DNA of 64,000 bases from Lithodes maja. Its lineage: Eukaryota > Arthropoda > Malacostraca > Decapoda > Lithodidae. Both the position numbers and the translations under genes were made by a program. The DNA lies in the NCBI GenBank assembly GCA_037953745.1, contig JBAKBP010007437.1:35958-99957 (forward strand), read 5' to 3'. A model generated the notes under the pieces. That model was not told the DNA's origin and did not search any database. It worked only from the letters and a program-made list of their open reading frames with translations. Shown here piece by piece: positions 1-10,321 of the stretch; the stretch's first letter is position 1; each line of letters starts with the position of its first letter.

Positions 1-364
1 GAAACAGTGAAATATGGACTTAACTCTTCCACACTTTTATGACGCAGAGGTTGCCAGATTAGCAATAAGAAATATAGTTCTCTCACTCTTATAATTACCT
101 CTCCAAAATTAGTGTTCTGCCCACAGCTAACTCAATGACAACTGCAGAGGTTGAAGTAACTAAACTAAAGGTTTCTAAATACCCCTGATGGTAACAAAGG
201 CTTTAAAGTATCCCTAATAGGCTCAACATCGTGTCATAAGCGTGAAATGGTTAATAGTACAGATGATATAAGATATGCTTATCAGAAGGAAAAAGTAAAA
301 TATGGACAGACGTTGAAGGAAACCAACACAAATACAGTATATCATACCTCATAAGACCAATCAC
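1..364. other. no recognisable feature
   Basis: AT-rich sequence between the window start and the first MITE. I see no long open frame, tandem repeat or family match to the rest of the window. Confidence 0.4.
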
Positions 365-678
365 TTAAGGAGAGATTTCCACTTGAGGGATTTTTTCTGG
401 GCCCCTTTTGCCCTCATGTTTATCCCCATTGCTTTTTAAGACGTTTGCTCCATTAGTTTGGGAATTTTAAGAACTTTCGCCCCATTTCTGTCAATTTTAA
501 GACTTTTCGTGTTATTTAGGTGTCGATTTTTTCATGACGAGCCTGTAAATCAAGAGGAACCGGCGGCCGGGACATTTTTCTACTGACAAATGTAAACCTC
601 TATCTTGAAAGGGGGTCTAGGGGGCTAAATTTTGAGCTTGATGGAAGCCTAGGGAACAAACTAAAAACCTCCCCTTAA
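365..678. mobile_element. TTAA-flanked MITE, family M1
   Basis: About 314 bp bounded by TTAA at 365-368 and 675-678. Its ends are inverted: TTAAGGAGAG on the left and CTCCCCTTAA on the right. The interior is clearly related to 32099-32427 (shared phrases such as GTGTTATTTAGGTGTCGAT and a TATCTTGAA stretch), so it is a dispersed family. There is no coding capacity. TTAA target duplications are the hallmark of piggyBac-type transposases; assignment to that superfamily is inference from the target site only. Confidence 0.6.
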
Positions 679-1034
679 TAAGCAACACTTCCAAAGCCCT
701 TTTGTTACCTTCCATCGGCTGGTGTCCCAAACAACACAACAACAACACAACCACACAATAACCACCAAATTGACAACCAAATCACTCAGCCCACCACCAA
801 CACTAGGTGGACAATCATAGGCCACTTATATTTATATATTTGTATATATTTATTCTGTCTTGTAAGCAAACATTTTAGGTGGATACATTCGCGTTAGTTC
901 CATTGTACAGTTGCATCATGGTTTTACTAATAGAATTGTAAACACTTGTACAATTAATAATACAAGTTTTATGAAAAATAATTGTCAGCACCACGAAGAA
1001 TTTATATATACTGGAAACAAAATGCTTGAAATAC
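679..1034. other. unassigned AT-rich interval
   Basis: Contains an ACAACAAC-rich stretch near 730-800 and simple AT sequence, then passes without a sharp border into the RTE-like fragment. No gene seen. Confidence 0.35.
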
Positions 1035-2048
1035 GCTTTTGTAAATATCAAACTGAAAATATCAATGCTGGAACAAGTGGAGAGCTTCAAATATCTAGGA
1101 GGAGTGATAAGCAGGGACGCAGGTATGGAAATGGAGGTCAAACAGAGATTATGTGAAGGAAGAAAAGTTTTCGGAGCAATGCGAATTATGTGGAAGGTGA
1201 GAAATCTCGGAATGGAAACTAAAAAGTGCAATTTATCAAGGGATAGCTGTACCAACAGTGATGTATGAGGCTGAGACATGGGTTCTGAAGGCAAAACAGA
1301 GAAGAAAGCTGGATGTGATGGAGATAACCTGCTTGAGGAGTATGTGTAGAATGACACAGAGAAAGATTGAGAAATGAAGAGATACGTAGGAGAGTGGGAC
1401 AGCATGAACCCTTGTCGGCCAAAGTGGACAGAAGTGTGCTGTGCTGGTATGGACATGTTGAGTGAATGGGAGATGAAAGGCGTACAAAGAGAGTGTGTGA
1501 GTCAGATACAAGGGGAGGTAGGGGGAGGGGAAGACCTCGGTTGAGATAGAGAGATGCTGTGGTACAAGCGTTGGAAGGTAGAGGGATGACTGTAGAACAG
1601 GCAAGAGAAGTGGTAATAACTACGAATGAATGGAGATAAGTGAGATAGATTAGTGATAACACGACGTTGGGAGAGGGGGTCAGGTGTCAGTTGGACTAGA
1701 TAATAGTTCGTCAGGCTCCTTGCCTGGGGATCTGGTGTATATCTGATCTGGTGAGTTATCTGCTCAACAGGTGGCGTTGTGTGTGTGTAAGTGTGAGAGT
1801 CCGAGTGTAGAGGGTGAGACAGTGAAGCACGGGAACGAGATGGCTTCAGAGATGGGGTCGTTTCGGGCCATGAGTGAGCACCGTGCCTCATGTGAAGGCA
1901 AGATGGCAGGTGCTCGTTGTACTCTACGTGCTTCACATGTCTCACTCCCTAGACTGGAACAAGACCTCACGGGCTTCACTGTTCATTGTAAAGCGGTGAA
2001 TGTTAAGGCTCTCAGCCTATGCCCGAGAGGAAGTAAGTTGGAATATAG

Positions 2049-2087
<39 letters not shown>

Positions 2088-2390
2088 GAATGGTTTTGCC
2101 TGGATGTGAGGTGGGCGGGCATTGTGGTATGGATCCGTTGGGTGTCTGCCTGCTGAGACCTGAACCTCTCCGGGAGGACTGGAACCGGGGGATGCTGGAG
2201 GCCCTTAGTGATCCTTGGTCTCTGGGTCTTCTCCTGGGCGACCTAGATGTGTATGATTTTTATTTTTTATGTTTTTGTTTTGTGTATGTTGTGTTGTGTT
2301 GTCCCTGTTCGGGCTCTGTCTCGAGTCGGCCTCCCCAGCTATGGGGTATGTGCCTGAGACTGAGTATATATTTATACATACATACAAATA
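1035..2390 (+). pseudogene. 5'-truncated RTE-like LINE fragment (same subfamily as 26637-30311)
   Basis: Broken frames match the C-terminal part of the intact LINE protein at 27029-30004: the SFKYLGG motif, a MEMEVKQR stretch and the GHVE-type C-terminal region follow in order between about 1075 and 1640, with several frameshifts and stops. The 3' untranslated part also matches (GACTAGATAATAGT near 1695, GAACCTCTCCGGG near 2163, and the region before the tail near 2340). The 5' part of the LINE is missing, as expected of incomplete target-primed reverse transcription. The 3' UTR is interrupted by a poly(A)-ended insert (about 1735-2084). It is non-functional; only the domain identity is asserted. 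Confidence 0.7.
1735..2084 (+). mobile_element. poly(A)-ended retroposed insert inside RTE 3' UTR
   Basis: Relative to the 3' UTR of the intact RTE copy near 26.95-26.75 kb, about 350 bp is extra here, and it ends in 36 uninterrupted A residues (2049-2084). The host LINE has a short-repeat tail and not poly(A), so this insert used different priming, as expected for a processed RNA copied by another LINE. A partial open frame lies in it, but I recognise no protein. The left border and target duplication were not resolved. Confidence 0.45.
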
Positions 2391-2965
2391 TCAACCTGAA
2401 ATATAGGGCTAAAAAAACTATTATATCTTTTCACGAGAGATCAAAGCCAAAAGTCGTTCAACTGCAGTAAATGGGTGCCAAATTAAAATCCTATAGAGGT
2501 AAGAGTGAATGAGTGTCCACGATAAAAGTTCAATTCAGCATATTAGTCCCAGTATTTCGGTACGAGTACATTTCACTCTCTGCGGAAGAGAAAGCGTTTT
2601 TGACAGTAATATTATTCAGGCTATCAATAGACGATATATATACAACTTAGGAAGGATCTGTGGGAACTCAAAGGGTAAAGTCCATCCCAATTAACCCTCG
2701 GGCTTACATTTACCCTTGATAATGTGAATAAAATTGTCTAATAATAGCCAGATCATAGAAAAGAAATACGTAATCATATCTTGAATGGGTTAATTCATCA
2801 TACCATCATGCATTGATCAGAACAAACTAAAACAAAAACAAAAGTTGGGAAAACAAGAGAAAGAAAGAAAAATGTCGGATAATCAGCTGACAGAAGAAGT
2901 TAGTGATAAGACGAGGTGAATAGTCAGACTGGGAGATGAGTCTCGTAAATATGTCAGAGAGATAG
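2391..2965. other. no recognisable feature
   Basis: Ordinary AT-rich sequence with a purine-rich end (from about 2820) leading into the GA repeats. No convincing frame or repeat partner seen. Confidence 0.35.
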
Positions 2966-2969
2966 AGGG

Positions 2970-3257
2970 AAGGAGAGAGAGAGAGAGAGAGAGAGTTACA
3001 AAGTTACACAGATACTCAGACCACACGGACCTTGCGGTCCCTATTAGGTGGTCCTGCCTAAATACTACTAGACAGGGACAGTTTATAGTGGAAGAATATG
3101 ATAGTAAAGTAAACAGCATAGAGAGAGAGAGAGAGAGTTACACAGGGTTACACAGATACTCAGACCACACAGACCTTGCTGTCCCTACTAGGTGGTCCGG
3201 CCTTAATACTACTAGACAGGGACAGTTTATATTTGAAGAATAAGACAACAAAGTAGA

Positions 3258-3299
<42 letters not shown>

Positions 3300-3317
3300 C
3301 AGAGAGAAAGAGAGAGA
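2970..3317. repeat. two 144-bp tandem units with (GA)n blocks
   Basis: Two direct copies, 144 bp apart, each have a (GA)n block followed by a unit containing GATACTCAGACCACAC and GACAGGGACAGTTTAT. The key phrase occurs at 3011 and 3155. A third and longer GA run (about 3258-3317) follows. The antisense serine/leucine-rich frames across it are artefacts of the CT repeat. Confidence 0.8.
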
Positions 3318-3704
3318 GCTAAAAGTCCAGGCAGACAGAAAACCAATGAACGTAATGAGATCAGTATATTGGTTGGGTACGAGATAGAAGGGATGGTAGT
3401 TAAAAAGAATGAACATTGTTCCTGGACATTTTTCCTTTAGCAATGTTTGCCTTTAGTAGACTTGTTATTAGACGTGAACTATTGTGTAATAGTAGCAAAA
3501 CATAAAGTCTCATTACGAGATTCAGGTATAGTTTTTCCAATAACTGTAGCCTACCTTGCAACTGTCGATTGTAGTCATAAATAATTATTTCCCTTCCTAG
3601 TGCCGTTATGGATGAGCTAACCTAAAAGAAGTTTTAAGTATTTGAGGCAGGATTCGATGATCTCAAATGCTTTACACTATGTTTGTGAGTGCGTTGTCCT
3701 CTCC
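3318..3704. other. no recognisable feature
   Basis: AT-rich sequence with no long frame. It lies between the GA-rich array and the left arm of the inverted repeat. Confidence 0.3.
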
Positions 3705-3818
3705 CAAACAAGGGATTGGAGTTCTCGAAAAAGGGGCTCCACTCTTGACGCTATTCTTAACTTACATTGTGCTGGCTAAATAATCCAGAAGGGTTGATAG
3801 CCTCTCAAGTCCTATTTT
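3705..3818 (+). repeat. left arm of imperfect inverted repeat
   Basis: Read on the minus strand, this segment aligns over about 115 bp with 4667-4780: both contain AAAATAGGACTT, then AGAGGCTATCAAC, then CTTCTGGA, then a GCGTCA block, then CCTTTT/CTCTTTT and GTCCCTTG-like ends. There are numerous mismatches, so the pair is old. It could be the long terminal inverted repeats of a DNA transposon of about 1.08 kb or two copies of a short interspersed repeat. Confidence 0.55.
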
Positions 3819-4666
3819 GTAAGGAACTTTAATTGTTGTTACCTTAAGGGGTTAACATTTGGTTTACTTATTGCTTGGTTGATTGATGAACTAGTTTATT
3901 CTGGTAGATTCTCTCGTTGAATGTAGACTCTGGTTTACTTCCTTTCTTATTATTATGCTTATTTAAGTAGAAGTAATGCTGCCACATTATCTTTATTACC
4001 ATAAATATAATGTTGATACTTATAGGTAAAAAGGAGATTAAAATACTTGTATCCAGCAAATAATTTATTCAGAAACAAATGAAGACTTTTACTTATGAAA
4101 CAGGACCGAACTTCAAATACAGGAACAAACTTAATGAATGTAAAAACAGATGTACTATAAATGTTTACATGGAGAATTTCTCAAGTAGGGAGAATATCCC
4201 CAGACCTATATCGAGTCCAAGCCCTCTGTCTAACTGAACTAAAAACCTCTTTCACTTCTCTTTTCCCTTCTCCCCACACCCCACAGAGGTTATGGAAAAT
4301 CTCATGAACATTTCCGCTTCACGTAGGCATGGCCTGTTGACCTCATGAGTGCTTGACATGGGAAAACAAGACCAGGAAGTCATATTGGTATAACCTCTAG
4401 ATAGTCTAGATTGTACAGTCGCCTGTTTAAATACATATTAACAGCAAGTAAATTACCTTAAAATTGTATGAGAGTTGTAATAATGATTCTTATAATAATT
4501 ATCTATTATTACTCATTTTAACAAACTAACTAATTCCTAAACCCCACCCATAATCATCAATGTGGGCCGCCGTCCAGAAAGGGTCCCAGCTTCTGACATC
4601 CGAGTGTACAGACAGTCGGGGTCAGGAATTTCTGAACAGCTTTTGGAAGTGCAACTACATCATTAG
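3819..4666. other. spacer between inverted-repeat arms
   Basis: About 850 bp without an open frame that resembles a transposase. No further structure seen. Confidence 0.3.
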
Positions 4667-4780
4667 ATAAAATAGGACTTCAGAGGCTATCAACTCTTCT
4701 GGAATATTAAGTTAGCCCACTGCAAGTCAAGAAAAGCGTCAGGACTGGAGCCTCTTTTCGTGAACCCGAGTCCCTTGCAA
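4667..4780 (-). repeat. right arm of imperfect inverted repeat
   Basis: Inverted partner of 3705-3818; see that entry. Confidence 0.55.
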
Positions 4781-5536
4781 TTACAATACACTGGCTTACT
4801 ATTTTGATAAACTGCTTGAACCACAAAGATCATATTACTGGGATTCACTAGCTAACGCAAATGATCGTTTATTATCATTATGGATTGTTCAAGTATTCAT
4901 AACCACGACTGAACAACATAAACCCGAGCTCAATATTAACTCCCAAGATTCAAAAGGAACCTCCGAAGTGTAAATATTAGGTAAACAAATTAATGAGAAA
5001 ATTCGATTTTGTTCGGGAAAACTTTGCAACCTTTGGCCATAATTGGGTGTGCGTAATGCCTAAAATTCAGGCTATAGTCCTAATTTTTGAAGACGCAATA
5101 CATGAATCCTTATTGTGGTTAGTGATTGTACTGTTGGCCAAATAAGTTCTGTTCTTCTCCGTGATCTTATACATAATATAATGCACATGAGTGAATAACG
5201 TGTGTAGTTCTTATGCAGTGATTGATTCACCTGATTGGCCAACTGATACTATAATGAAACCACACTCGCAATTCATTCATACTAATTTTACTCTCATACA
5301 TAAGATCACAACGACGAAGAGAACTTATGAGGCCAACTGTACATTGAGTCAACTTGGTATAGGCTTACTCGTACGCCATAGTCGCTAGCCCACTCCTAAA
5401 CATTCGAGGACTTCACCTATGTTTAATTATGGAAATATATTTCTGGAAACTAATTTGTGAATAATTATGATTGTCTATAATACTCTATATACATCAATTA
5501 CAGTCAGTCGGTCAGTCAGTAGCCAAACCAACACTC
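4781..5536. other. no recognisable feature
   Basis: AT-rich, one short frame of 65 codons without family resemblance, and a short CAGTCAGT-like run near 5502-5521. Confidence 0.3.
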
Positions 5537-5754
5537 TTAAGCCGGTATCACACGAGCGCTTTTTCACTTAACATGTATCCTTAACACTGGTCTGGCAGCT
5601 CATAACGTAAACATTAAATATTTTTATGTTACCTAAATTCATCTACCATCAGTCTAGTTTACGATACCAGTGCCACATATTCCAGAAATGTTGCCAGAAA
5701 AATGTTGATAATAAAATGTTGACTATAAAAGCTCTCGTGTGATACCGGCTTTAA
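5537..5754. mobile_element. TTAA-flanked MITE, family M2
   Basis: Flanked by TTAA at 5537-5540 and 5751-5754. Its terminal inverted repeats begin GCCGGTATCACACGAG on the left and, on the minus strand from the right, AGCCGGTATCACACGAG, and continue with GCTTTT: about 25 bp with few differences. It is about 218 bp long and non-coding. The near-perfect ends suggest a fairly young insertion. A piggyBac-type relationship is inferred from TTAA alone. Confidence 0.75.
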
Positions 5755-5759
5755 AGGGG

Positions 5760-5908
5760 TTGGGGATCAGCAAGAAAAGGCTTGCTGATTACTTAGTGAG
5801 AGTAAATTCTGGAGGTGGGATTCCCAGTCCCAACCCCCAGGGGCTATCTGCGCCACAAATGTGACGGGCGTTGGGATCGCCACATCCCTACGCCATCAAC
5901 TACAAAAC
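5760..5908 (-). repeat. RTE 5'-end-related fragment
   Basis: On the minus strand the segment starts with GGCGTAGGGATG, then GGCGA and CCCAACGCCCG, matching the 5' untranslated region of the intact RTE copy at 30170-30212. It ends with a CCCCTGGGGGTT phrase like the first bases of the other RTE copy (18981). Only about 60 bp match clearly. It may be a LINE-derived short element. Confidence 0.45.
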
Positions 5909-6260
5909 CATGAATTCTGTTTATTGAAGAGCAAGTTGTGTCCAAAATCAATCCAGATAGTTATAATTGCATAACGAAAAAAACATCGGGGTCCACGAAC
6001 TCCTAACCAAAAAAGGGCGGCGAACTGAAAATTTTGGCGAATTTGTCTCACGGCATTCGTCTTGGCTCGCACTTGAGTCAAACAATTTGCACCATTGTTG
6101 TCTGATTCGCCCTGATTCGCCAATTTGCAAATTCCAATTATTGGCACCGCTGCTTTTTGAGCGAATAGGGCGACAGTAGCGCGAATGCAGCGAATGTGTC
6201 GACGAATTATTGCCAATGCCATGCAAATGACATGCAATATGTGGCGAACTGAGGCGATAG
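5909..6260. other. GCGAAT/ATTCGC-rich segment
   Basis: Unlike its AT-rich surroundings, this stretch repeats GCGAA and TTCGCC words on both strands (for example near 6013, 6038, 6108, 6118, 6159, 6181 and 6243). It contains open frames on both strands without family resemblance, which I do not call as genes. A similar word bias is seen at 9610-9960. Confidence 0.35.
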
Positions 6261-6844
6261 GTGGGTTTTTATGTGACTGTTGATGTGTCTCTCACTATAC
6301 TCTGTTTCTTTTCAACTGACGGTAAAAAACTGCAAATTTCCCATCAGGATTTCTCAGTTATTATGAACATTTTGTAGTGAAATGTGGTGATAATTATATA
6401 AACTTGGACTTAATATGATGCAGAGACATGGTTTCATATTTTTCCATTAAGTATCGAGAAATTAGGAATTCAATACCGTCAGATGAAATGAAACCGAGTA
6501 TACCGTATATATACCGGTGTATAAAGAAACATTTCTAAGCCTTAAATAAACCCTCCAAAACCATGGGTGGTCTTGTACTGTACAAATAATATAATTTCAA
6601 TGCAAGTAAATTTGGAGCGCCGAAATTCATCAGCTGATTTTCCGAGTGACCAAAATCGCCGAAAAACGATAATATAATCATAAGTAATATACACATAACA
6701 GTAGGTTATGTACACTTACCTTAATTCTTCATAATATTTCATAATAAACTTATATAACACGAGTTATAAGTTCAAATTAAAAGTCAGTGTACCGGAACCA
6801 TTACCGAAACACGTGTTGTGTGTGTTATTGTTGTGTGGCTATGT
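6261..6844. other. no recognisable feature
   Basis: AT-rich, with a short TATATACCGGTGTATA-like palindromic patch near 6508. No gene seen before the CR1 tail. Confidence 0.3.
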
Positions 6845-7060
6845 TACAAAGGAGTACAAAGGAAATCAAGCAACAACAGATCTAGTGACCCTTCTAGGCT
6901 GCTTGTCCTCCAAAACACTGAGGATCAAGTGTCCAAACAGTGGTTTAGAGTGGGTAAGGGAACATTGGAAAGGGAACTACTGCCCTGCCACTAACGTGGC
7001 AGGACTAGGAAGTTAGTAGGGGACATAGGGGTTAGTAACTGAGGGGAGGATAAAATAAAG

Positions 7061-8704
7061 TTATTCATTTACAAACGCAGTCAGTCGCGGGTTTGATGCG
7101 AGATATTTGTCTAGGCGGAATTTAAATGAATCAACGGTGCTGCAGTCTATAACGTCTCTGGGAAGCCCATTCCACAAGTTGACAACTCGATTGAAGAAGA
7201 AATTCTTAGATTCGTGTGAGTTAAAAGATTTACCAATCATTTTGCAACCGTTTCCCCGCGTGTAATTAGATTGATCGATAGTGAAGTACTTACTACAGTT
7301 CATATTGTCGATGCCTTTGATGATTTTGAACACTTGAATTAAGTCACCTCTTAATCTGCGCTGGGTTAAAGGAAATAGATTTAATTCTCTAAGACGCTCT
7401 TCGTATAGTTTGTTCTTTAGGCTAGGTATCATTTTGGTAACTCTACGTTGAACTCGTTCTAGCTTGTTTATGTCTTTTTGGTAATAAGGGCACCAGCATT
7501 GAACGCAGTATTCCAGAAGAGGGCGGACTAAGGAATTGTAAAGGGTTAGGATTACGTCTTTGGATTTATGCTCAAATGATCTGCCTATAAAGCCAATTAT
7601 TTTGTTTGCCTTCTTAACAACTTCTGAACATTGTTGACTCGGTTTTAGGTTACTCAATATTGTTACTCCCAGATAGGTTTCTCTGTTTACATTCTTAAGC
7701 TGAGTGCCATTCATCGAATAGTTTGCGTTCTCATTTAGGTATCCGATATGTAGTACTTTACATTTATCGGCATTGAAACTCATTCGCCAAATTTGGGCCC
7801 AATGTAACAATTTATCTAGATTGTGTTGCATATCGTCAACTTGATCTTTTGAGAGTACGCTATTTGTAATTTTTGTATCGTCAGCAAATTTTGAGATTGT
7901 ACAGGTGAGACCCTCATCTATGTCGTTGATGTAAATTAGAAAGAGAATTGGTCCTAGTACCGATCCCTGGGGTACCCCGCTACTTACATTGGTCCTTTTA
8001 GATGCCTTACCGTTTATGACTACTCTTTGCTTTCTGTCGCTGAGCCAATTTTCTATCCATTTCAACACACCGTCTTGTATTCCATGCGCTTTTAGTTTTA
8101 GAAGTAAACGTTTGTGGGGAACTTTGTCAAAGGCCTTTTGAAAATCAAGGTATATAATATCTACAGCTTTACTCTCATCGTAGAGGTTGAGGATATCGTG
8201 GAAGAAGTCTAAGAGGTTTGTTAAACAGGAACGTTTTTTACGAAAGCCGTGTTGAGTATCTTTAAGTATGTTATTTTCCTCTAAGCGATTTACGAGTCTG
8301 TCTCGTTTGATCGTTTCTAGCATTTTACATACAACTGAGGTTAAGCTAATTGGACGATAGTTACTGGGTACGGATTTGCTGCCTTTTTTAAATGTCGGTG
8401 TTACGTTGGCTCTCTTCCACTGATTAGGCATAGTTCCAGACTGCAAGGATTTATTGAATAGTAATGTCAGTGGTTTGGAGAGCTCATCCTTAGCTTCCTT
8501 TAGAACTCTAGGCGAGATTGTATCAGGTCCAGGCGTTTTATTTACCTTGAGTTTATCTAAACAATTCAATACTTCTCTCTCTGTAACGGTGATATTGCTT
8601 AGAACATCTGAATTATCAATCTGAATCGGCGATGGTGTAGGGATATCACTGAGGTCTTCTGTTGTAAAAACTGATGCAAAGAAGGTATTGAGGGCATTAC
8701 TCAT
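7061..8704 (-). CDS. CR1-like reverse transcriptase domain (open, partial protein)
   Basis: An open frame of 547 codons with the expected RT motif order: PGPDTISPRVLKEA (motif 0/1 region), NYRPISLTSVVCK, QHGFRKKRSCLTNLL, YLDFQKAFDKVPHK (motif A aspartate), SGVPQGSVLGP (motif B), SKFADDTKI (the FADD catalytic pair), then the thumb and a C-terminal WNGLP region. Non-LTR RTs of the CR1/L2 group copy LINE RNA at a nicked chromosomal target. The frame opens inside the former ORF2 and has lost the upstream endonuclease by a frameshift, so it is a remnant and not a complete gene product. The first methionine is probably not a real start. Confidence 0.8.
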   Translation of the reverse strand: MSNALNTFFASVFTTEDLSDIPTPSPIQIDNSDVLSNITVTEREVLNCLDKLKVNKTPGPDTISPRVLKEAKDELSKPLTLLFNKSLQSGTMPNQWKRANVTPTFKKGSKSVPSNYRPISLTSVVCKMLETIKRDRLVNRLEENNILKDTQHGFRKKRSCLTNLLDFFHDILNLYDESKAVDIIYLDFQKAFDKVPHKRLLLKLKAHGIQDGVLKWIENWLSDRKQRVVINGKASKRTNVSSGVPQGSVLGPILFLIYINDIDEGLTCTISKFADDTKITNSVLSKDQVDDMQHNLDKLLHWAQIWRMSFNADKCKVLHIGYLNENANYSMNGTQLKNVNRETYLGVTILSNLKPSQQCSEVVKKANKIIGFIGRSFEHKSKDVILTLYNSLVRPLLEYCVQCWCPYYQKDINKLERVQRRVTKMIPSLKNKLYEERLRELNLFPLTQRRLRGDLIQVFKIIKGIDNMNCSKYFTIDQSNYTRGNGCKMIGKSFNSHESKNFFFNRVVNLWNGLPRDVIDCSTVDSFKFRLDKYLASNPRLTAFVNE

Positions 8705-9340
8705 TTGTACTTCGTCTTTGGTGTATTCTCCATTTTCATCGACTAACGGTCCAACAGTTGAAGTAACTACTTTTTTCTTTCTGATATAACTATAGAAATC
8801 TTTCGTGTTTGTTTTACTTTGATTCGCAATATGTAACTAGGGTCTTTTTACTTTGCGTAATTAACTTTTTGGCTTTGCGTCGTAGCTCTACAAATTTCAC
8901 CCGTTCTTCGTCATTTTGTGAGGATTATAATCTATCATTAGCAAATATTTTAGCAAGCAGACAGTTTGAAATATCTTTATTCCACCATTTGGACTTATTA
9001 TTATGGCCTGGACGCCGTATTTTCGATGGTATGCAGTCTTGCACTGCTTTTAGGTAAGTGGTTTCGAATAACTTCCAAGATGTATTTATGTCGTTATTGT
9101 TAATTAAAAAGCTCCAGTCAGTTTCTTTAAACATAGCTCTAAGTTTATGAAAGTTTGCTTTCTTGAAATTAGGGACTTTTTCGATGCTACTATTTGGTTC
9201 GTTACTAGTAAAGTTTAAAGTGAAAGTTATCGTACGATGGTCGCTGTTACTGAATTCATCACCAACATTCAAATTCTCTATTAATTCTTCTTTTGTTGCA
9301 AGTACAATGTCAAGAACGTTGAGTGTGTCTGTGAGGCATA
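8705..9340 (-). pseudogene. CR1 endonuclease C-terminus and linker, broken
   Basis: On the minus strand, the SNSDHRTITF motif of the APE-like endonuclease is followed by the linker KWWNKDIS and the ERVKFVELRRKAKKL stretch, which continue into the RT of 7061-8704. A stop replaces a lysine near 8932 (the sister copy near 10800 has the lysine codon), and a 2-bp deletion near 8835 changes frame. Confidence 0.7.
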
Positions 9341-9462
9341 GTTATTTCAATAGGCCCTGTCTAAGTTGTATTAAAGGGAACGTTCGATTGGGTCGAACAT
9401 CTTAACATTTCAAAAGGAATGGTGCTAAATATGACGGAGAAAGGGGTTTAGAATAAAATCCT

Positions 9463-9484
9463 TCAAGTGGAAATCTCCCCTTAA
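9463..9484. repeat. solo end of MITE family M1
   Basis: GTGGAAATCTCCCCTTAAG here is the near-perfect reverse complement of the left end of the MITE at 365. No matching opposite end was found, so it is a truncated copy. Confidence 0.4.
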
Positions 9485-9609
9485 GCCGAAAAATGATAAC
9501 TCGAATTAGAGGAAATAAACTATCATAATGAGAAAGTGTTATTTTAATAGTTACTTCTACTTAACCCTTTTAATATTAGGACGCATTTTGACAGTATATT
9601 CTGACTACC

Positions 9610-9960
9610 TTTAAGGGGGTATCCCACTGTGCGACTTTTCGATGGCGAATGCCGTGCGACCGTGTTTATTTTCTATGTCCCAAAATTTGCGACGAATAGT
9701 GATTTTTCAGAAGCAATGAAAGCGAATGAAAGCGAAAATGGCGAATTTCCTCGATTGCAGTGCGACGGAAATACGACCAAAGTGCGAATATGGTGAATTT
9801 TTTGGCAAAAATGACGAATGGTGTGCGACAATTGAGGGCGATTCATGGCGAATATGGCGAACGATGATGGCGAAGATAGCGAATGCATGGCGATTGTTGG
9901 ACGATTTAATGAGATAAAACCGCCGAGGTTGTGCGACTTATGGCGAATATGGCGAATGCC
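9610..9960. other. GCGAATG/GTGCGAC word-rich segment
   Basis: About 350 bp dominated by irregularly spaced GGCGAATG, GTGCGAC and GCGAT words on the plus strand, without a fixed period. It abuts the GT minisatellite. No gene is called. Confidence 0.4.
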
Positions 9961-9961
9961 A

Positions 9962-10103
9962 TGTGTGTGTGTGTGTGTGTGTATTGTAGTGTGTGTGTGT
10001 GTGTGTTTGTGTGTGTGAAAAGTCGAATTGTGGAAAAGCTGGACATTCTGTGTGTGTGTGTGTTGTACAGTGCGTGTGCAACTGTGCATGCATGCGTGCT
10101 GTA

Positions 10104-10143
<40 letters not shown>

Positions 10144-10290
10144 AGGCGAAATGTGGAAAAGCGGGACATTCTGTGTGTGTATGTTGTAAAGTGTGTGTGC
10201 AACTGTGCATGTATGCGTGCTGTAGTGAGTGTGTGAGTGTGTGTGTGTGTGAAAAGGCGAAATGTGGAAAAGCTGGACATTGTGTTTATT
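9962..10290. repeat. (GT)n minisatellite, unit about 110-125 bp
   Basis: Three units, each a (GT)n block followed by GAAAAGGCGAAATGTGGAAA (variants at 10016, 10140 and 10251), ACATTCTGTGTG and a TGCATGCGTGCTGTAGTGAG phrase. Frames through it are repeat artefacts. Confidence 0.75.
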
Positions 10291-10321
10291 TACCTATTTG
10301 TAATTTTACAGGAATTGAGCC

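Larger units (their letters stand above)
6845..9345 (-). mobile_element. CR1-like LINE copy 1, 5'-truncated
   Basis: A minus-strand LINE. From the 5' side it has the tail of an apurinic-type endonuclease domain (SDH motif), a linker, a CR1-type reverse transcriptase and a short 3' UTR ending in a duplicated CTTTGTACTC-like tail, read on the minus strand near 6845-6865. The plus-strand copy at 10568-25829 ends with the same tail, which fixes the 3' border. The endonuclease N-terminus is missing, as in usual 5' truncation. One nonsense change (a lysine codon to stop near 8932) and a 2-bp deletion near 8835 break the upstream part, while the RT part is open. Confidence 0.8.

Noticed and set aside
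1771..2109. 112-codon frame ending in poly-lysine
   Set aside because: The lysines are the poly(A) tail of an inserted retroposon; no recognisable domain.
5896..6237. 113-codon minus-strand frame as a host gene
   Set aside because: Overlapping frames on both strands in a word-biased segment, no recognisable motif, no supporting splice or promoter signal.
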